Shown here: positions 14,101-23,738 of the stretch, one piece after another | Numbering within the stretch: position 1 is the first letter of the stretch | Layout of the letters: the number at the start of each line of letters is the position of its first letter | Assembly: GCF_016904885.1 (NCBI RefSeq) | Contig: NZ_JADWYI010000001.1 | Span: 8,551,224 to 8,615,223 of the forward strand | Length of the DNA: 64,000 nt | Direction of reading: 5' to 3' | Source: Archangium primigenium | GTDB taxonomy: Bacteria; Myxococcota; Myxococcia; Myxococcales; Myxococcaceae | The notes under the pieces: model-generated | The model's database searches: none | What the model was told of the DNA's origin: nothing | The model's input: only the letters and a program-made list of their open reading frames with translations | Program-made: the position numbers and the translations under genes

Positions 14101-16563
14101 GGCGACGAGCCGGGCCTGGTCGCGGCCTTCAGCCGCCTCTTGCTGGGCAAGGGCGTGAGCGTGAGCGCGGTGCCGCTCACGGGCATCGTGGATCCGCTGG
14201 AGGTGGAGCGCCGGGTGCGCCAGGCCAGCGACGAGCTCGGGGGCGTCGACGGCGTCATCGACCTGGGCGCCTTCGGCCCCGCCGAGTACTTCCTCACCCT
14301 GGGCAGCAGCCGCTTCGCGCGCCGCATGGCGGAGACCACCGCGCGCTGGCATGGCACGGGCCGCGCCCTGTACTCGCGCTTCAGCGAGCAGACGGATCGC
14401 TCGGCCTGCTACGTGGCCGTCACCAGCATGGGTGGGGACTTCGGCTTCCTCGGCGACGGCGGCAACGTGATGGGCGGCTCGCTGGCGGGCTTCCTCAAGG
14501 GGCTCAAGCAGGAGCTGCCGGAGCTGGTCGCCAAGACGATCGACTTCGAGCCCCGCGCCTCGCACTGGGTGGTGGCCGAGACGGTGGCGCGCGAGCTGGA
14601 GGAAGGCAGCGACCGCACCGAGGTGGGCTACATGGCGGGCCGCCGCTTCGTGTCGGGCCTGCGCCGCGCGGACTTCCCGCCGGAGGATCAGCAGGAGCCG
14701 CGCCAGCTCGACCCGAGCTGGGTGCTGCTCTTCACCGGCGGAGGCCGGGGCGCGGTGTTCGAGGTGGCCAAGTCCGTGGCGCGCCTGGGCCCCAAGGTGA
14801 TCGTCACCGGGCGCACCCCCGCGCCCACCGGGGACGAGCCCTACCTGTCCATGGACGACGAGGAGTTCGACACCTTCCGCAAGGAGGAGCTGCGGCGGCG
14901 CAAGAAGGCGGACCCGGCGCTCACCATGGTGCGCTTCAACGAGTCCTTCGAGGCGTGCGTCCGGGCGCGCGAGCTGTGGCGCAACCTCCAGGAAGTCTAC
15001 GCGCAAGGCCTGCCCATCGAGTACGAGCTGTGCGACGTGCGCAACGCCGCGGACGTGCGCGCCATGGTGGACCGGGTGCGCGAGTACCACGGCCACATCG
15101 ACGGCGTGGTGCACGGCGCCATGGTGGAGGCCTCCAAGAGCCTGCCGGACAAGACGCCCGGCATCGTGGCCGCCACCGTGGAGGTCAAGGTGCTCGGCCT
15201 CATCAACATCCTGGAGGCCACGCGGCGCGATGACCTCAAGCTGATGATGTGCTTCGGCTCGGGCGCGGGGCGCTTCGGCAACAAGGGCCAGGCGGACTAC
15301 AGCGCCGCCAATGACTTGATGAGCAAGTGCGCCATGGCGTACGCGCACCGGGCCCGGCCCCACACCCGCTGCGTCACCATCGACTGGACGGCGTGGGAGA
15401 GCGTGGGCGCCGCGGCGCGCAACCGCGAGGTGGTGCAGGGCACGGGCGTCTCCTTCATCAGCCCGGCCGAGGGCTCCTACTGGTTCATCAACGAGCTGCT
15501 GCTCGGCCACACCGAGCGCGAGGTGGCCATCTTCGAGGAGCGGCTCTTCCGCGAGTGGCCCTTCCTCGGCGCCAGCGCGGACGGCCCGGACGCGCGCACC
15601 GTGTACGACGACCGGGGCCTTTTGCTCGTGCCCTCGGACTACCCGATGCTCGACTGCGTGCAGGAGCATGACCGCAAGGGGCTCATCGCCACCCGCACGT
15701 TCGACCTGTCCACGGACCCCTTCGTGCTCCAGCACCAGCTGGACTCCATCCCCATCATGCCCGGCACCTTCGGCTTCGAGATGCTGGCGGAGGTGGCGGC
15801 GCTCTTCCGGCCGGACCTGGAGGTCTTGCGCGCGGAGAACCTGCGCATCGAGACGCCGCTCAAGTTCTTCAAGGGCCCCTCCACGGTGGGCCCGCGCGCC
15901 CGGGGCAAGCCCGTGCACGTCACCCTCACCGCCCAGGTCATCCGGCAGGAGGGCGACGAGGTCACGCTCTACGTCGAGTCCAGCAGTGACCTGGCGCTCG
16001 GCGGACGCTCCGAGCAGACCCAGCGCCGCATCCACCAGCAGGGCATGTTCGTGCTCGGGCCGCCCCGGCCCCTGGAGCTGAGCGAGGGCAAGCTGCCCGA
16101 GGCCCTGCCCGGCTCGCGCGCGCGCTCCATCTTCCACCTGGCCAAGGAGCCCCTGTACCTGGGCCCCCTCTTCTGCCGCGCCGAGTGGGTGTACGTGGGC
16201 GACACCGAGGTGGAGGGCATCATCCGCGCGCCCCGGCAGCGCGACATCTTCACCCACGTGTCCGGGCCCCACTTCCAGTTGGATCCCCTGCTGCTGGACG
16301 CCGCCTTCCAGGTGGCGGCCAACTGGGACGGCCACCACAACAACCTGGTGTCGGTGCCCATGGGCGTGGACTACCTGGAGCGGGGCCGGCCCCGGAGCCT
16401 CGGCGAGGCGGGCCACGTGCGCGCGCGCATGGTGCGCGCCGAGGGCGACGACGTGCTCTACGACTTCGAGGTGCACGGCGAGGACGGCGCGCTGCTGCTC
16501 GGGGGCACGGGCCTGTGGTTCCGGCGGCTGCGCCGGGGGGATCGCCGGTTTGTGGAGGGCTGA
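11167..16563 (+). CDS. Iterative PKS/PUFA-like synthase subunit: pseudo-KS - KS - KR - DH
   Basis: 1798 residues from ATG 11167 (ATGA overlap with the upstream stop). The first KS-like domain has lost all three catalytic residues: Thr201 for Cys (DAGTGSSM), Gln333 and Phe371 for the two His, like a chain-length factor. The second KS is intact (Cys668, His802, His841). Then comes a ketoreductase with TGGGRG (1190-1195), Ser1365 and Tyr1378 (GNKGQADYSAAND, the PfaA-type KR signature), and a C-terminal dehydratase with His1523 (QHQLDSIPIMPG) and Asp1711...Gln1715 (LDAAFQ). No ACP, AT, enoylreductase or thioesterase is present, so it must act on acyl chains carried by the first subunit. The predicted chemistry is iterative condensation, keto reduction and dehydration, giving an unsaturated chain. 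Confidence 0.92.
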   Translation: MTPSTNIPLAIIGLGCRLPGADSPARFMNQSLEGMRALTAAPGDWNAGLGVRHALLGGFVPEEGKDWKLFRLPPTHVEKMHRMERLLHLTLVQATQDAGYGPDKSPGARCAIYLGSTGLGVDVKIDQALRLRTPEFSEHLATLFQGRPDGARLLEAVARYVDQHAPPIVTETVPMTATMVANRLSSLLDTRGGHFAVDAGTGSSMAALRMASLSLQLGQCDVAVVGAVSPLLSPSAFGLLSARGWLASEELYALDGRAAGTLPGEGAVALVLCRLDDALADKQRIYAVLHGVGSDMNPRTGLSRMSRLVDRAARACMELGGVEPDQVRHLELQACGVRGLEDQELLGLKAAFCATRSEPLTVSTAAPQVGFQQGASGLVSVMRAALSLHAGVCAPVVGLTAPRHAEDGKLQFLTRPEKLPARACVGVSSLGWNNMAWHALLGPAPTREAWSEIRPMRPPTQKFAIVGMGALAPGAPDAPALWNNTLSKADAIGDLPASRFDVTRTLGALLKNQDVVPRLAGTVEIPPTDTRWLKLPPAQAAALDPAVPLFVKAAEEALTQAGHEPGHWDGRRVQVVVGQLPVRAKEFEVEVRFVLERYLKLATEALRAQGLEDTNSAPLLDAVRQRVLATVPPLDENATQYYSGLACASRLAALHDFSGGVMATDAACASSPAAVHAGMLALANRDVDVVVAGGVAFNLVPEYAAALAVLGILSPRGTFPFDDRADGFVPAEGAGAVVIKRLEDAEARKDRIIAVISGIGFSSDGRGTTLFTPNPRGQARAVERALEDAKVHPDQVGLLEAHGTGTRMGDATEAAAYGEAFQSRGRDNPVPMGTLKSQIGHTSSASGILALIKTAYAVSEAILPPMNGGEFPKAEIPFDKLPIALSMESRPWPTPRGGRRYAGVSSFGIGGTNYHLLLEDHDNSHRRTQPEPTDAPATTRYPMPSRGLTAQRWRVDLVPLSLSAEKRYRLAGKKLLLVGDEPGLVAAFSRLLLGKGVSVSAVPLTGIVDPLEVERRVRQASDELGGVDGVIDLGAFGPAEYFLTLGSSRFARRMAETTARWHGTGRALYSRFSEQTDRSACYVAVTSMGGDFGFLGDGGNVMGGSLAGFLKGLKQELPELVAKTIDFEPRASHWVVAETVARELEEGSDRTEVGYMAGRRFVSGLRRADFPPEDQQEPRQLDPSWVLLFTGGGRGAVFEVAKSVARLGPKVIVTGRTPAPTGDEPYLSMDDEEFDTFRKEELRRRKKADPALTMVRFNESFEACVRARELWRNLQEVYAQGLPIEYELCDVRNAADVRAMVDRVREYHGHIDGVVHGAMVEASKSLPDKTPGIVAATVEVKVLGLINILEATRRDDLKLMMCFGSGAGRFGNKGQADYSAANDLMSKCAMAYAHRARPHTRCVTIDWTAWESVGAAARNREVVQGTGVSFISPAEGSYWFINELLLGHTEREVAIFEERLFREWPFLGASADGPDARTVYDDRGLLLVPSDYPMLDCVQEHDRKGLIATRTFDLSTDPFVLQHQLDSIPIMPGTFGFEMLAEVAALFRPDLEVLRAENLRIETPLKFFKGPSTVGPRARGKPVHVTLTAQVIRQEGDEVTLYVESSSDLALGGRSEQTQRRIHQQGMFVLGPPRPLELSEGKLPEALPGSRARSIFHLAKEPLYLGPLFCRAEWVYVGDTEVEGIIRAPRQRDIFTHVSGPHFQLDPLLLDAAFQVAANWDGHHNNLVSVPMGVDYLERGRPRSLGEAGHVRARMVRAEGDDVLYDFEVHGEDGALLLGGTGLWFRRLRRGDRRFVEG

Positions 16564-17239
16564 GCGGCTGTGGCTCCCGGGAGGCCGGGAGGTGGTGCTC
16601 GGCTGGGCGGATGTGGGCGCGCGGGACGACGCGTCCCTCGGGCCCGGGGAGCGCGAGGCGCTCGCGCGCTGCCGCACGGACAAGCGGCGCCAGGAGTTCG
16701 TGGCGGGCCGCGTCGCCGCGCACCGGGCGCTCGCGCGGCTCGCGCCCGGCGCCCGAGCGGAGGTGCGCGCGCGCGAGGGCACCCCCGACGAGGGACGCCC
16801 CTTCTTCTGGCCCGAGCGGGGACTCGCGCTCTCGCTGACCCACTCCGGCGGGCTCGCGGTGGCGGCGCTCGCGCCCGGCGCGCCCCTGGGCGTGGACCTG
16901 GAACAGCCCGTGGAGGCGGGCCCGGCCTTCCTGGAGGAGGCCTTCGCCCCCGGTGAGCACGAGCGGTATGCCGGGGTGTGCGCCGGACGGCTGGAGCCCC
17001 TCACCGCCGCGTGGGCGCTGAAGGAAGCGGTGCTCAAGGTGTGGGGGGTGGGCCTGCGCGCGCCCCTGCGTCAGGTGGCCGTGCGGCCCGAGCTGGTCGA
17101 CGTGGAGGGGGACACCCTCGGCCTGCGGCTGACGGTGGAGACGGGCTGGCTGCCGCCGGGACTCGGCCCGCCGCCCGTCCACCTCGCCGCGCGCCTGGAG
17201 GGCGATGCCTCCGGGCGCGTCCTGGCGCTCGCGGGCTAG
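16550..17239 (+). CDS. Sfp-type 4'-phosphopantetheinyl transferase
   Basis: 229 residues if started at TTG 16550; the exact start is uncertain, and a GTG at 16591 is an alternative. The enzyme transfers the phosphopantetheine arm from CoA to carrier domains. The family motifs are in order: SLTHSGGLAVAAL, GVDLE (Mg2+-binding Asp and Glu), and WALKEAVLKVWG (the WxxKEAxxK motif). It overlaps the 3' end of the KR/DH subunit by 14 nt and closes the operon, so its natural substrates are probably the two ACPs of the first subunit. That matters because those carriers have Thr at the expected attachment position. It converges with the chemoreceptor gene 12 nt away. Confidence 0.9.
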   Translation: MWRAERLWLPGGREVVLGWADVGARDDASLGPGEREALARCRTDKRRQEFVAGRVAAHRALARLAPGARAEVRAREGTPDEGRPFFWPERGLALSLTHSGGLAVAALAPGAPLGVDLEQPVEAGPAFLEEAFAPGEHERYAGVCAGRLEPLTAAWALKEAVLKVWGVGLRAPLRQVAVRPELVDVEGDTLGLRLTVETGWLPPGLGPPPVHLAARLEGDASGRVLALAG

Positions 17240-17251
17240 GCGCTCGTGCCC

Positions 17252-19120
17252 TTACGGGCCCTTGCCCTTGCGGGGGCCCGGCAGCGGCGGCGGGACGATG
17301 GGCCGCGCCTGCTCGCCGTTCCAGTCCTGCTCCCAGACGGCCGCGGACACGCGCGTGGCCACGTGGCGCATCTGCTCGGCCGCCTCGTCGCTCGTGCGCA
17401 GGCTGCCCATGGTCTGGTCCATGATCTCCGTGAGCGAGCTGACGGCCTGGAAGATCTGCCCGATGCCCTGGTTCTGCTGCGTCACGGCGGCGGAGATCTG
17501 CCGCACCGAGTTGGCGTTGTCGCGCATGATGCTCGACATCTGCCGCACGTTGTCGCCGAAGACGCGCAGTTGCTTGGCGCTGCTGACCACCTTGTTCGAG
17601 CCGCTCTCCGAGCGGTCCGCCGTGGCGCGGATGGCGGTGCTCAGGTCCTGCAGGATGTTCTGCACGTTGTGCGTGGCCTTGATGGACTGATCCGCCAGGC
17701 TGCGGATCTCCCGCGCCACCACGGCGAAGCCCTTGCCGTGCTCGCCCGAGCGCACCGCCTCGATGGCGGCGTTGAGCGCGAGCATGGTGGAGCGGTCCGC
17801 CAGGCTCTTCACCGTGATGGTGATGTTGGCGATCTGCTTGGCCTGCTCCTCCAGCGCGCGGATGCTCTGGGCCATGTGCGACACCTCCTGCTGGATGTCG
17901 CGCATGTCCGAGAGGCTCTGCTCGAGCGCCACGTCGCCGGAGCGGCCGAGCGTGTCCGCGCGCTCGGCCTGGCGCAGCACGTCCTCGGCCTTCTGCGCGG
18001 CCACGAGCGAGGTCTGCTTGATTTCCTGCGCGGTGACCTGGGTTTCCTGCAGCGCCGCGGCCTGGATGGACAGCGACTCGGTCTGCTCCTGGTGGGTGGC
18101 GTTGAGCCGCCCGGCGGAGTTGCCCAGCATCATCGCCGACTCCTGCAGCGAGGCGGAGAAGGTGCGCAGCCGCTCGAAGGCGGACGCGGTGGCGATGGAC
18201 AGGTCACCCACCTCGTCGGTGGACACCCACTCGGGCAGGGCCGGCTTGCGCGAGGCGATGGACTCGATGGACTTCTGCACCGCGATGGTGCCCTGGCTCT
18301 GGTGGCGCGCGATCTCCCACGCGCACCACGCCGCCGCCGCGATGAGGAAGCCGCCCACGCCCACCACCGGCAGCACCATGTCGCTGAGCACCACGCCCAC
18401 GCGCTCGCGCAGGAGCCCCACCAGCTGGGGCGCCACCCGCGCCACCTCCGCGTACAGCGCGCCGAAGCCCGTGCCGCTCTTCTTGAGGATGATGATGCCC
18501 GTCACCGTCAGCGCGGCGAACACGAGCAGCGAGAAGCAGTACGGCAGGTACCAGCTCTGCTTGGGCCACAGGAAACCCTGGCCCTGCAGCCGCAGGTGCG
18601 GGTGCTTGTGGAACTCCTCCAGCGCGTACGGGCGCAGCAGCCGCTCGAGTCGCAGCGACAGGCGGATGCCCACCACCATCGCCAGCAGCACGAAGCAGAT
18701 GACGGCCTGCGGGATGATCACCGGATCCAGGTCGTAGACCACCGTGGGCCAGCCCGCCCAGATGGTGCACGACACCGCGTAGCTCACCAGCACCCCGTAC
18801 TCGATCCGCCGGGGCGCCTTGAGGATGCGCGTCAGCCGATCTCCAGGACGGTCCGAGGGAAGGTGCGCGAGCGCCTGGCCCATCACGGACCAGATCAGCA
18901 CCACCGGAATGACGATTCCGAAGATGGGGCTGTTGAACGCCACGTTGATGAGCGACACGCGAATGGCCTGCTCCACGGGCAGACCCATCACCAGTGACAA
19001 CATGTAGGCCACGGGTGCCAACGCGGTCAGCATCGAGACCTGCTGTTCCAGGAAACCCTTCAGGACCAGTTTCTTCAGCTCACCTTGCGTCATCGCCGGC
19101 GATTCTAGCGGGATCTCCAT
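17252..19120 (-). CDS. Methyl-accepting chemotaxis protein with multi-pass membrane N-terminus
   Basis: 622 residues. The first about 280 residues hold roughly six hydrophobic segments with no sizeable extracytoplasmic loop, so it is unlike classic receptors with a periplasmic sensor; it may sense the membrane, redox state or internal signals. A HAMP-like linker follows, then a long coiled-coil signalling domain with the conserved tip ([23 protein letters not shown]) that binds CheW/CheA. The C-terminus is proline/lysine rich with no methylesterase-binding pentapeptide that I can see. ATG 19120 has a weak AGGGG site; a later ATG (19093) is possible. It lies 63 nt downstream of the SDR gene in the same direction. 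No che genes are adjacent. Confidence 0.92.
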   Translation of the reverse strand: MEIPLESPAMTQGELKKLVLKGFLEQQVSMLTALAPVAYMLSLVMGLPVEQAIRVSLINVAFNSPIFGIVIPVVLIWSVMGQALAHLPSDRPGDRLTRILKAPRRIEYGVLVSYAVSCTIWAGWPTVVYDLDPVIIPQAVICFVLLAMVVGIRLSLRLERLLRPYALEEFHKHPHLRLQGQGFLWPKQSWYLPYCFSLLVFAALTVTGIIILKKSGTGFGALYAEVARVAPQLVGLLRERVGVVLSDMVLPVVGVGGFLIAAAAWCAWEIARHQSQGTIAVQKSIESIASRKPALPEWVSTDEVGDLSIATASAFERLRTFSASLQESAMMLGNSAGRLNATHQEQTESLSIQAAALQETQVTAQEIKQTSLVAAQKAEDVLRQAERADTLGRSGDVALEQSLSDMRDIQQEVSHMAQSIRALEEQAKQIANITITVKSLADRSTMLALNAAIEAVRSGEHGKGFAVVAREIRSLADQSIKATHNVQNILQDLSTAIRATADRSESGSNKVVSSAKQLRVFGDNVRQMSSIMRDNANSVRQISAAVTQQNQGIGQIFQAVSSLTEIMDQTMGSLRTSDEAAEQMRHVATRVSAAVWEQDWNGEQARPIVPPPLPGPRKGKGP

Positions 19121-19183
19121 CGAGAGTGTTCTTTTCCCCTCCGCCTGGATGCCCGGCTGCTGTCCGGTGAAGTACGATGTCAC

Positions 19184-19927
19184 TCAACGCATCAAGTACC
19201 CGCCGTTGACCCCCAGGGTTTGTCCGGTCACCCACTGGGCGTCCTCGGAGGCGAGGAAGGCGACCACGCCGCCCACGTCTTCCGGGCGGCCAATCTTGCG
19301 CAGCAGGGTCTGGGAGGCGATCTGCTGGCGCATCTTCGGAGGCACCTCGGCGCCCATGTCCGTGGCCACCTGGCCGATGATGAGCGCGTTGACGGTGATG
19401 TCGCGCGGGGCCAGCTCCGTGGCGGCGGTGCGGGTGAGCGACTCCACGGCCGCCTTGGTGGCCGCGTACAGGCCTCCCCCCGCGAAGCCCTTGTGGACGC
19501 CAATGGAGGAGAAGTTGATGATGCGCCCGCCCGGGGTCATGTGGCGCCCGGCGAGCCGACAGCCCACCACCAGGCCCCAGATGTTGACGTCCACGAGCCG
19601 CTGGAAGAGCGCCCGGTCCACCTGCTCGAGCGGCCCCGAGCCGAAGGCCGCCGCGTTGTTGACCAGGACGTCCAGGCGGCCGTAGCGCTCCAGGGCCGCC
19701 GCGAACAACGCCTGCACCTGCGACTCGTCGGCGACGTCCGCGCGCACGGCGAGTGCGGCTCCTCCCGCGCCCTGGATGGCCCCCACCACCGCCGCGGCGG
19801 CCTCCGCGTTGTTCACGTAATTCACGATGACGCTGGCGCCCTCGGCGGCCAGGCGCCGGGCGACGGCGGCCCCGATCCCCCTCGACGCCCCCGTGACGAT
19901 GGCCACCTTCTGATCGAGCTTTCCCAT
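19184..19927 (-). CDS. Short-chain dehydrogenase/reductase (FabG-like)
   Basis: 247 residues, classical SDR length. The Rossmann motif TGASRGIG (12-19), NNAA, and the catalytic Asn115, Ser141, Tyr154 and Lys158 are all present, so it should be an active NAD(P)-dependent oxidoreductase acting on a ketone or alcohol. The substrate is unknown; FabG and secondary-metabolite reductases look alike. Start ATG 19927 (MGKLDQKVAIVTG). The gene is divergent from the FAD monooxygenase, sharing a 154-nt intergenic region (19928-20081). A joint role in tailoring a metabolite is possible, but the chemoreceptor separates both from the synthase operon. Confidence 0.93.
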   Translation of the reverse strand: MGKLDQKVAIVTGASRGIGAAVARRLAAEGASVIVNYVNNAEAAAAVVGAIQGAGGAALAVRADVADESQVQALFAAALERYGRLDVLVNNAAAFGSGPLEQVDRALFQRLVDVNIWGLVVGCRLAGRHMTPGGRIINFSSIGVHKGFAGGGLYAATKAAVESLTRTAATELAPRDITVNALIIGQVATDMGAEVPPKMRQQIASQTLLRKIGRPEDVGGVVAFLASEDAQWVTGQTLGVNGGYLMR

Positions 19928-20081
19928 GCGACCCGAATCCTGCGCCCAGCCGGGACAAGAGGCCAGGACTCGGCCTCGCATGGCGCCTCGACACCGGGTG
20001 CGTTGGCCCGTCACACGCGGGGATTTTATGATGCGGCGCGGACCAGCCCCCCTCCCCACCTCATTCATCGTTGGAGAACGG

Positions 20082-21530
20082 ATGTCATCCGAGACCCGGA
20101 AGTTCGGCCAGGCGCTCATCATTGGAGGAAGCATCGCGGGGCTGTTGAGCGCCCGGGTGCTGTCCGAGCACTTCGAGAAGGTCATCGTGCTCGAGCGGGA
20201 CGCGCTTCCCGCCGGGCCCGAGGCGCGCAAGGGCGTGCCCCAGGGCCACCACATCCACGCCCTCCTGGAGGCCGGCCTGCGGATCCTGGACGACCTGTTT
20301 CCCGGCATGACGCGGGAGATGGAGTCCGAGGGCGTCGAGCGCATCGACATGGCGCGCGACGCCGCCTGGCTCCAGTCCGGCAGCTGGAAGGCGCGCTACG
20401 AGGGCGACGTGGAGAGCATCCTCGTGTCCCGGCCCTTCCTGGAGAGCAAGGTGCGCGGCCGGGTCGCCGCGCTGCCCAACGTGGAGCTGCGCGAGGGCGT
20501 GAGCGTCGAGCACCTGGTGCTCGACGCGACGAACCGCCGCGTGGTGGGCGTGCGGGTGAAGGGCCCCGAGGGCGAGCAGGAGCTGCGGGGCGCGCTGGTG
20601 GTGGACGCCAGCGGCCGGGGCTCGCGCACGCCCCAGTGGCTGGAGCTGCTCGGCTTTGGCGCCGTGGCCCAGGAGCAGGTGCGCATCGACCTGGGGTACA
20701 CCAGCCGCCTCTACGAGCGGCCCGAGGGCATCGATGCGTGGAAGATCCTCGTCATCAATGGCCGGGCCCCGGACGCCTCGCGCTCGGGCTTCATCTCCAA
20801 CGTGGAGGGCCACCGGTGGATCGTCAGCCTCAATGGCTACTTCGGCGACCACGCCCCCACCCACGACGCGGGCTTCCTGGAGTTCGCGCGCCAGCTGCCC
20901 ACGTCCCACCTGTATGACTACATCCGCCAGGCCCGGCCCCTGAGCGCGCCCGTGCTGCACAAGATTTCCTCCAGCCGCTGGCTGCACTACGAGCGCCTGG
21001 CGCGCATGCCGGCGGGGCTGGTGCTCGTGGGCGACGCGGTCTGCTCGCTCAACCCCGTGTTCGGCCAGGGCATGACGGTGGCCGCGCTCGGGGCGAAGCT
21101 CCTGGGCGAGGGCCTGGCCCGGAGCCAGGGCACGCCGGAGGGGCCGCCCGCGGAGATGTCGCGGCGCTTCCAGAAGGAGCTCGGCAAGGTCGTGGGCCTG
21201 TGCTGGATGCTCACCACCACGCAGGACCTCGCCTATCCCCGGGCCGAGGGCGCGCGCAAGCCCGGCCTCAAGCTGCTGCAGTGGTCCTTCAACAACATGA
21301 TCGATCTCACGTCGGTGGACGCGCGCGCCTGCCAGCGCTTCTACGACGTGCTGCACATGCGCAAGGGCCTGGAGGGACTGTTGGACCCCCTCTTCGCCCG
21401 GGCGCTGCTCGGCTACAACCTCAAGAGCCTGGTCGTCCCGCGCGCCCAGCGGGCCAACCTGGACACGCTGCCACCCCACCCCTCCACGCCGCCCCCCCGG
21501 CCCTCGGGCCGGCTGGATAACGCGGCCTGA
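20082..21530 (+). CDS. FAD-dependent monooxygenase/reductase, UbiH-geranylgeranyl reductase superfamily
   Basis: 482 residues. The N-terminal FAD dinucleotide fold is clear (ALIIGGSIAGLLSARVL, then VLERD), and the second FAD motif is LVLVGDAVCSLNPVFGQGM. The protein is in the p-hydroxybenzoate hydroxylase-like superfamily, which includes hydroxylases, epoxidases and geranylgeranyl reductases. I do not see the WxWxIP motif of flavin halogenases. Start ATG 20082 has a GGAG site 6 nt upstream; in-frame sequence before it (from 19926) overlaps the divergent SDR start and is rejected. Substrate unknown; context suggests a lipid or polyketide-like compound handled with the divergent SDR. The C-terminus ends in a proline-rich tail. 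Confidence 0.88.
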   Translation: MSSETRKFGQALIIGGSIAGLLSARVLSEHFEKVIVLERDALPAGPEARKGVPQGHHIHALLEAGLRILDDLFPGMTREMESEGVERIDMARDAAWLQSGSWKARYEGDVESILVSRPFLESKVRGRVAALPNVELREGVSVEHLVLDATNRRVVGVRVKGPEGEQELRGALVVDASGRGSRTPQWLELLGFGAVAQEQVRIDLGYTSRLYERPEGIDAWKILVINGRAPDASRSGFISNVEGHRWIVSLNGYFGDHAPTHDAGFLEFARQLPTSHLYDYIRQARPLSAPVLHKISSSRWLHYERLARMPAGLVLVGDAVCSLNPVFGQGMTVAALGAKLLGEGLARSQGTPEGPPAEMSRRFQKELGKVVGLCWMLTTTQDLAYPRAEGARKPGLKLLQWSFNNMIDLTSVDARACQRFYDVLHMRKGLEGLLDPLFARALLGYNLKSLVVPRAQRANLDTLPPHPSTPPPRPSGRLDNAA

Positions 21531-21552
21531 GCGGCTCGCGGAGGCTCCCAGA

Positions 21553-21578
21553 CGGCTCCCAGACATTTGGAGGAGCCG
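21553..21578 (+). terminator. Hairpin after the FAD monooxygenase
   Basis: CGGCTCC and GGAGCCG form a 7-bp stem with a 12-nt loop, 22 nt after the stop codon. No T run follows, so termination is only a guess. A partial direct repeat (GGCTCCCAGA twice, 21543-21563) overlaps the left arm. Confidence 0.35.
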
Positions 21579-21639
21579 GGAGGCGGTTGTAGAACCCTCC
21601 CCCGGCCCGTCCCGACCTCCTCCTGGGAGCCTCCCGCAC

Positions 21640-23718
21640 ATGAAGCCCGAAACCGCTGGCGCCACGGCGTCAGACACCAAGTCCGTCCCCGAGTTCCAGC
21701 CGTACATCGCCCCCGAGCGGACCGATGTGGCCGAGTTCACCCCCAAGGCCATCCTCATCGGCGTGTTCTTCGGCATCGTCTTCGGCGCCGCCACGGTGTA
21801 CCTGGCGCTCAAGGCGGGCCTGACGGTCTCGGCCTCCATCCCCATCGCGGTGCTCGCCATCTCCCTGCTCAAGAAGCTGGGCGGCTCGACCATCCTCGAG
21901 AACAACGTGGTGCAGACCATCGGCTCGGCGGGCGAGTCCATCGCCGCGGGCGTGGTGTTCACCCTGCCCGGCTTCCTCTTCCTGAGCGCGGACAGCCAGG
22001 GCGCGAGCTTCTTCGAGTACTGGACCATCTTCACGCTCGCGCTGCTCGGCGGCGTGCTGGGCACGCTGATGATGGTGCCCCTGCGCCGCTCGCTCATCGT
22101 CAAGGAGCACGGCAACCTGCCCTACCCGGAGGGCGCCGCGTGCGCCTCGGTGCTCATCGCCGGCGAGAAGGGCGGCAACCTCGCGAAGATCGCCTTCCAG
22201 GGCGTGGGCTTCGCGTTCGTGTACGCGCTCCTGCAGAAGATCGTCCGGCTCATCGCGGAGACGCCCGCGCTGGTGACGAAGCAGACCAACAAGTACTTCC
22301 CCTCGGCCACGCTCAACGGTGACATCACCCCGGAGTACCTGGGCGTGGGCTACATCGTGGGCCCGAAGATCGCCGGCGTGCTGGTGGCCGGTGGCGTGCT
22401 CGCCTGGCTCGGGCTCATCCCGCTGCTGGCCACGCTGGTGCCCGGGGACACCATCGCCGAGCAACTCGTGAAGCTCGGCTACCTGCAGAGCCTCACCACC
22501 GTCGGAGGCCCGGGCGGCTGGGACCCCGCCACCCACACCTTCCGCGACACCGCGGGCGCCATCTACCGCGCCTACGTGCGGCAGATCGGCGCGGGCGCCG
22601 TGGCCGCCGGCGGCTTCATCACCCTCATCAAGACGCTGCCCACCATCGTGTCCGCCTTCAGCGAGAGCCTCTCGTCCTTCAAGGAGGGCGCGAGCAAGGC
22701 CGTGCAGAAGCGCACCGAGAACGACCTGCCCATCACCGTGGTGCTCTTTGGCAGCGCGGCGCTCATCCTGGTGATGGCGGCCCTGCCCTTCCTGCCGGGC
22801 AGCGTGCTCGGGCGGCTGATGCTCGGCGTGCTCATCGTGGTGTTCGGCTTCTTCTTCGTGACGGTGGCCTCGCGCATCGTGGGCATCATCGGCTCGTCGT
22901 CCAACCCCATCTCCGGCATGACCATCGCCACGCTCATGGCCACCTGCCTCATCTTCATCGGCATTGGCTGGACGGGTGACGTCTACCAGCCCATGGCGCT
23001 GTGCGTGGGCGGCATGGTGTGCATCGCGGCGGCCAACGCGGGCGCCACCTCGCAGGACCTCAAGACGGGCTACCTGGTGGGCGCCACCCCGCGCGCGCAG
23101 CAGATCGGCCTGATGATCGGCGCGGTGGCCGCGGCGATCGTCATCGGCCTCACCATGCAGCTGCTCGACACGCCCACCGCGGAGCTGCGCGCCCAGGGCG
23201 TCGAGCACATGATCGGCACGGACAAGTTCCCCGCGCCCCAGGGCACGCTCATGGCCACCCTCATCAAGGGCCTGCTGTCCTTCAACCTGGACTGGCAGTT
23301 CGTGCTGGTGGGCGTCTTCCTGTCGGTGACCATGGAGCTGTGCGGCGTGAAGTCGCTGTCCTTCGCCGTGGGCGCCTACCTGCCCCTGTCCACCACCGCC
23401 CCCATCTTCGTGGGCGGCGCGCTCAAGGGCCTGTCGGACTACATGGCCACGCGCAAGGGCGAGCACGTGGAGGAGTCCGAGCTCGGGCCGGGCAACCTCT
23501 TCTCCACGGGTCTGGTCGCCGGAGGCGCACTGGCGGGCGTGGTGGTGGCCATCCTCTCGGTGAACGAGGGCATCAACGCCACCATCTCCCGGCTGTCCGT
23601 GGAGCACGCGCTCGTGACCGCCGTGGGCGAGGGGGGCTACCACCTGATCGGCGTGCTGGCCTTCGCCCTCATGTGCGGCGTGCTCTACCGCGTCTCGCGC
23701 AAGCCCGCCGAGGTGTAG
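21640..23718 (+). CDS. OPT-family transporter (oligopeptide/metal-chelate)
   Basis: 692 residues with a dozen or more hydrophobic segments, an inner-membrane transporter. The sequence matches the prokaryotic OPT family: FTPKAILIGVFFGIVFGAATVYLALKAG at the start in pieces, LEKL-like LLKKLGGSTILENNVVQTIGSAGES, NLPYPEGAACASVL, and NPISGMTIATLMAT, the family signature. OPT members move oligopeptides, glutathione or metal-siderophore chelates driven by proton flux; the actual cargo cannot be told from sequence. Start ATG 21640; length is normal for the bacterial branch. It is preceded by a hairpin and stands alone. Confidence 0.93.
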   Translation: MKPETAGATASDTKSVPEFQPYIAPERTDVAEFTPKAILIGVFFGIVFGAATVYLALKAGLTVSASIPIAVLAISLLKKLGGSTILENNVVQTIGSAGESIAAGVVFTLPGFLFLSADSQGASFFEYWTIFTLALLGGVLGTLMMVPLRRSLIVKEHGNLPYPEGAACASVLIAGEKGGNLAKIAFQGVGFAFVYALLQKIVRLIAETPALVTKQTNKYFPSATLNGDITPEYLGVGYIVGPKIAGVLVAGGVLAWLGLIPLLATLVPGDTIAEQLVKLGYLQSLTTVGGPGGWDPATHTFRDTAGAIYRAYVRQIGAGAVAAGGFITLIKTLPTIVSAFSESLSSFKEGASKAVQKRTENDLPITVVLFGSAALILVMAALPFLPGSVLGRLMLGVLIVVFGFFFVTVASRIVGIIGSSSNPISGMTIATLMATCLIFIGIGWTGDVYQPMALCVGGMVCIAAANAGATSQDLKTGYLVGATPRAQQIGLMIGAVAAAIVIGLTMQLLDTPTAELRAQGVEHMIGTDKFPAPQGTLMATLIKGLLSFNLDWQFVLVGVFLSVTMELCGVKSLSFAVGAYLPLSTTAPIFVGGALKGLSDYMATRKGEHVEESELGPGNLFSTGLVAGGALAGVVVAILSVNEGINATISRLSVEHALVTAVGEGGYHLIGVLAFALMCGVLYRVSRKPAEV

Positions 23719-23738
23719 GCCCCGGCCTCACGGGAGGT

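Noticed and set aside
19926-20081. Extended N-terminus of the FAD monooxygenase
   Set aside because: The extra codons overlap the divergent SDR start and precede a better ATG with a ribosome-binding site.
20082-21530. Flavin-dependent halogenase
   Set aside because: The WxWxIP motif and the catalytic Lys region of halogenases are not visible; the broader monooxygenase/reductase superfamily is the safe call.
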